Shown here: in pieces, positions 40,026 through 41,184 of the stretch | How the letters are laid out: the number at the start of each line of letters is the position of its first letter | How positions within the stretch are numbered: the first letter of the stretch is position 1 | DNA from: Rhodocollybia butyracea | Taxonomy: Eukaryota > Basidiomycota > Agaricomycetes > Agaricales > Omphalotaceae | Reading direction: 5' to 3' | Assembly: GCA_015501585.1 (NCBI GenBank) | Contig: JADNRY010000520.1 | Span: 1-41,184 of the forward strand | Length of the DNA stretch: 41,184 nt | Made by a program: the position numbers and the translations under genes | The notes under the pieces: generated by a model | Seen by the model: only the letters and a program-made list of their open reading frames with translations | The model's database searches: none | What the model was told of the DNA's origin: nothing

Positions 40026-41184
40026 GGTGCATAGGTTGAAACCCCCAAAACTGTGCCTTCAATTTACACTGGACTTTTGCCAGGATCTCGTCTGCCCCAT
40101 GACACAGCAGTGTTGATCAGTCAGGTTCAATTTACGGTGCCTTCCCACCAATCTTCCCATTGTATTCCTTCAATTCCTTTCCCTTATCACTACTAGTGCA
40201 CCCCCCTTACTATTGATGTATCCTTAGCTTCATGCACAACACCATGGTGGACTTTGGACCAAGATATCTCAGCACCAAATAAACGACAATTATGCCCCCA
40301 GAAATGCATCGCCAGGAATTCCTCTACTTGACTTGACTCTCATCATTTGAATCTGTCACAGATTATATCACATACTTACAAGCTAGGGAGACTATGACAG
40401 AACTTTATGCCGTGGGTGACACAAGGTCCCCCGAAAGTAATAGGCTCATCTGTTTAATGCAGACCTTAGTTAGTTGTCGATCCAACAGTGAAATCCTGCT
40501 CAATCTTATGACTAGTCAGCATGGTCCATCCCCGACTTAGTCTTTACTCACACTCCTTCAGAATACTGATAAACTCTGCTCTCTTAGGCTCCACATTGAG
40601 TATTGTCATTTTTGACACAGCTCTGTATGACGACAACCACCATGCTTGTAGTTTGAAAAACCCAGCAATATCATGTGCGCGCCACATGCTTCCTTTACTA
40701 TGCTGCCAACTACAATTTGAAATTCTTTCAGCGCAGAATATGGATTCCAGTGAGAATTCATGGGCCATCATTCATGTTACATCCATGGCTCGTGCCTCAT
40801 TTTCGCAGATATGTAGATCAAGGCTGCATCTTCTTTGTCAAAATCTAACAAGTCGCCTCAAATCTGGTTCCAGAATAGAATACAGTATTTGAATGAACAA
40901 TCTTCTTATTGTGAAAAGCAAGTACCAGTTGAACAAAAGATATTGAGAGGAATTCAAGTTCAATTTGCAAGATACAGTACCTCTAGAGAAAGCTATCACC
41001 TCCCATGCCCTGAAGCAGCAACTCATAGTACCCACTCTATTCTCCACAAGAACTACGAGGATGGCTCATGTGTGGGCTCCGGGTCTACAAGTCTACCTCG
41101 TTCTCCAAACTTTGCTGTCCTGGAATCTCCTCGTTATCTCATCAGTAAAGGCCAAGCAGTAAAGGAAAAGATGAAAAAGCCCTT
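40026..41184. other. no gene recognised
   Basis: A plus-strand frame at 40521-40892 and others show no domain, signal peptide or consistent splice structure. Nothing can be assigned up to the window end. Confidence 0.5.

Noticed and set aside
1..41184. CRISPR arrays, bacterial operons, rRNA genes
   Set aside because: No regularly spaced repeats, no ribosome-binding-site organisation and no rRNA-like conserved blocks. Intron-rich genes show a fungal nuclear genome.

Overview
The window is nuclear DNA of a filamentous fungus, most likely a basidiomycete of the Agaricomycetes. Genes are broken by many 45-66 nt GT..AG introns. The recognisable proteins are typical of that class: two multi-pass membrane proteins, a membrane-anchored GH76-like glycosidase, paired isoprenylcysteine methyltransferases, and a kinase-like family beginning with an F-E-N-S-S-x-F motif. 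Much of the rest is nested transposon debris. No rRNA gene, intact cellular tRNA gene or CRISPR array was seen. Species cannot be named from the sequence alone.

Layout. 1-5457: decayed Ty3/gypsy element on the minus strand (gag, protease, RT, RNase H), split by a 1145-bp PIF/Harbinger-type element. 5460-5770: Tc1/mariner-type MITE. 5869-7102: six-exon membrane protein (-). 8137-9086: APH/kinase-like gene (+) interrupted in frame by a solo LTR. 9087-13393: mostly unassigned. 13394-15662: kinase-like family copy 1. 16303-18577: repeats, including one half of a direct segmental duplication. 18744-21266: GH76-like gene (-). 21745-23453: second half of the duplication. 24423-25748: seven-TM-type gene (+). 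25998-26312: fragment of the kinase-like family. 26932-27706: ICMT copy A (-). 28127-28265: SINE-like retroposon. 29114-30511: internally deleted kinase-like copy 2. 31950-32724: ICMT copy B (+). 32928-35911: Ty1/copia-type element carrying a MITE in its 5' LTR and a miniature LTR element (TRIM) in its gag. 38363-40025: a second small LTR element. The rest is unassigned.

The most unusual item is the TRIM at 34549-35158. Each 196-bp LTR holds a 57-nt tRNA-like module with acceptor stem, D-arm, T-arm and a T5 terminator but no anticodon arm. The 11 nt of the primer-binding site just inside the 5' LTR are the exact reverse complement of that module's 3' end plus CCA. The element may therefore carry, or have captured, its own reverse-transcription primer. 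Its target duplication is CATCG/CATTA, and removing it restores the copia gag reading frame.

The cellular genes do not form a pathway. The ICMT pair is an inverted duplication with conserved promoters, and kinase-like family copies lie beside both members. This suggests a locus shaped by local duplication, rearrangement and transposon insertion. Gene models come from splice-site reading and partial recall of family patterns, not from database searches.
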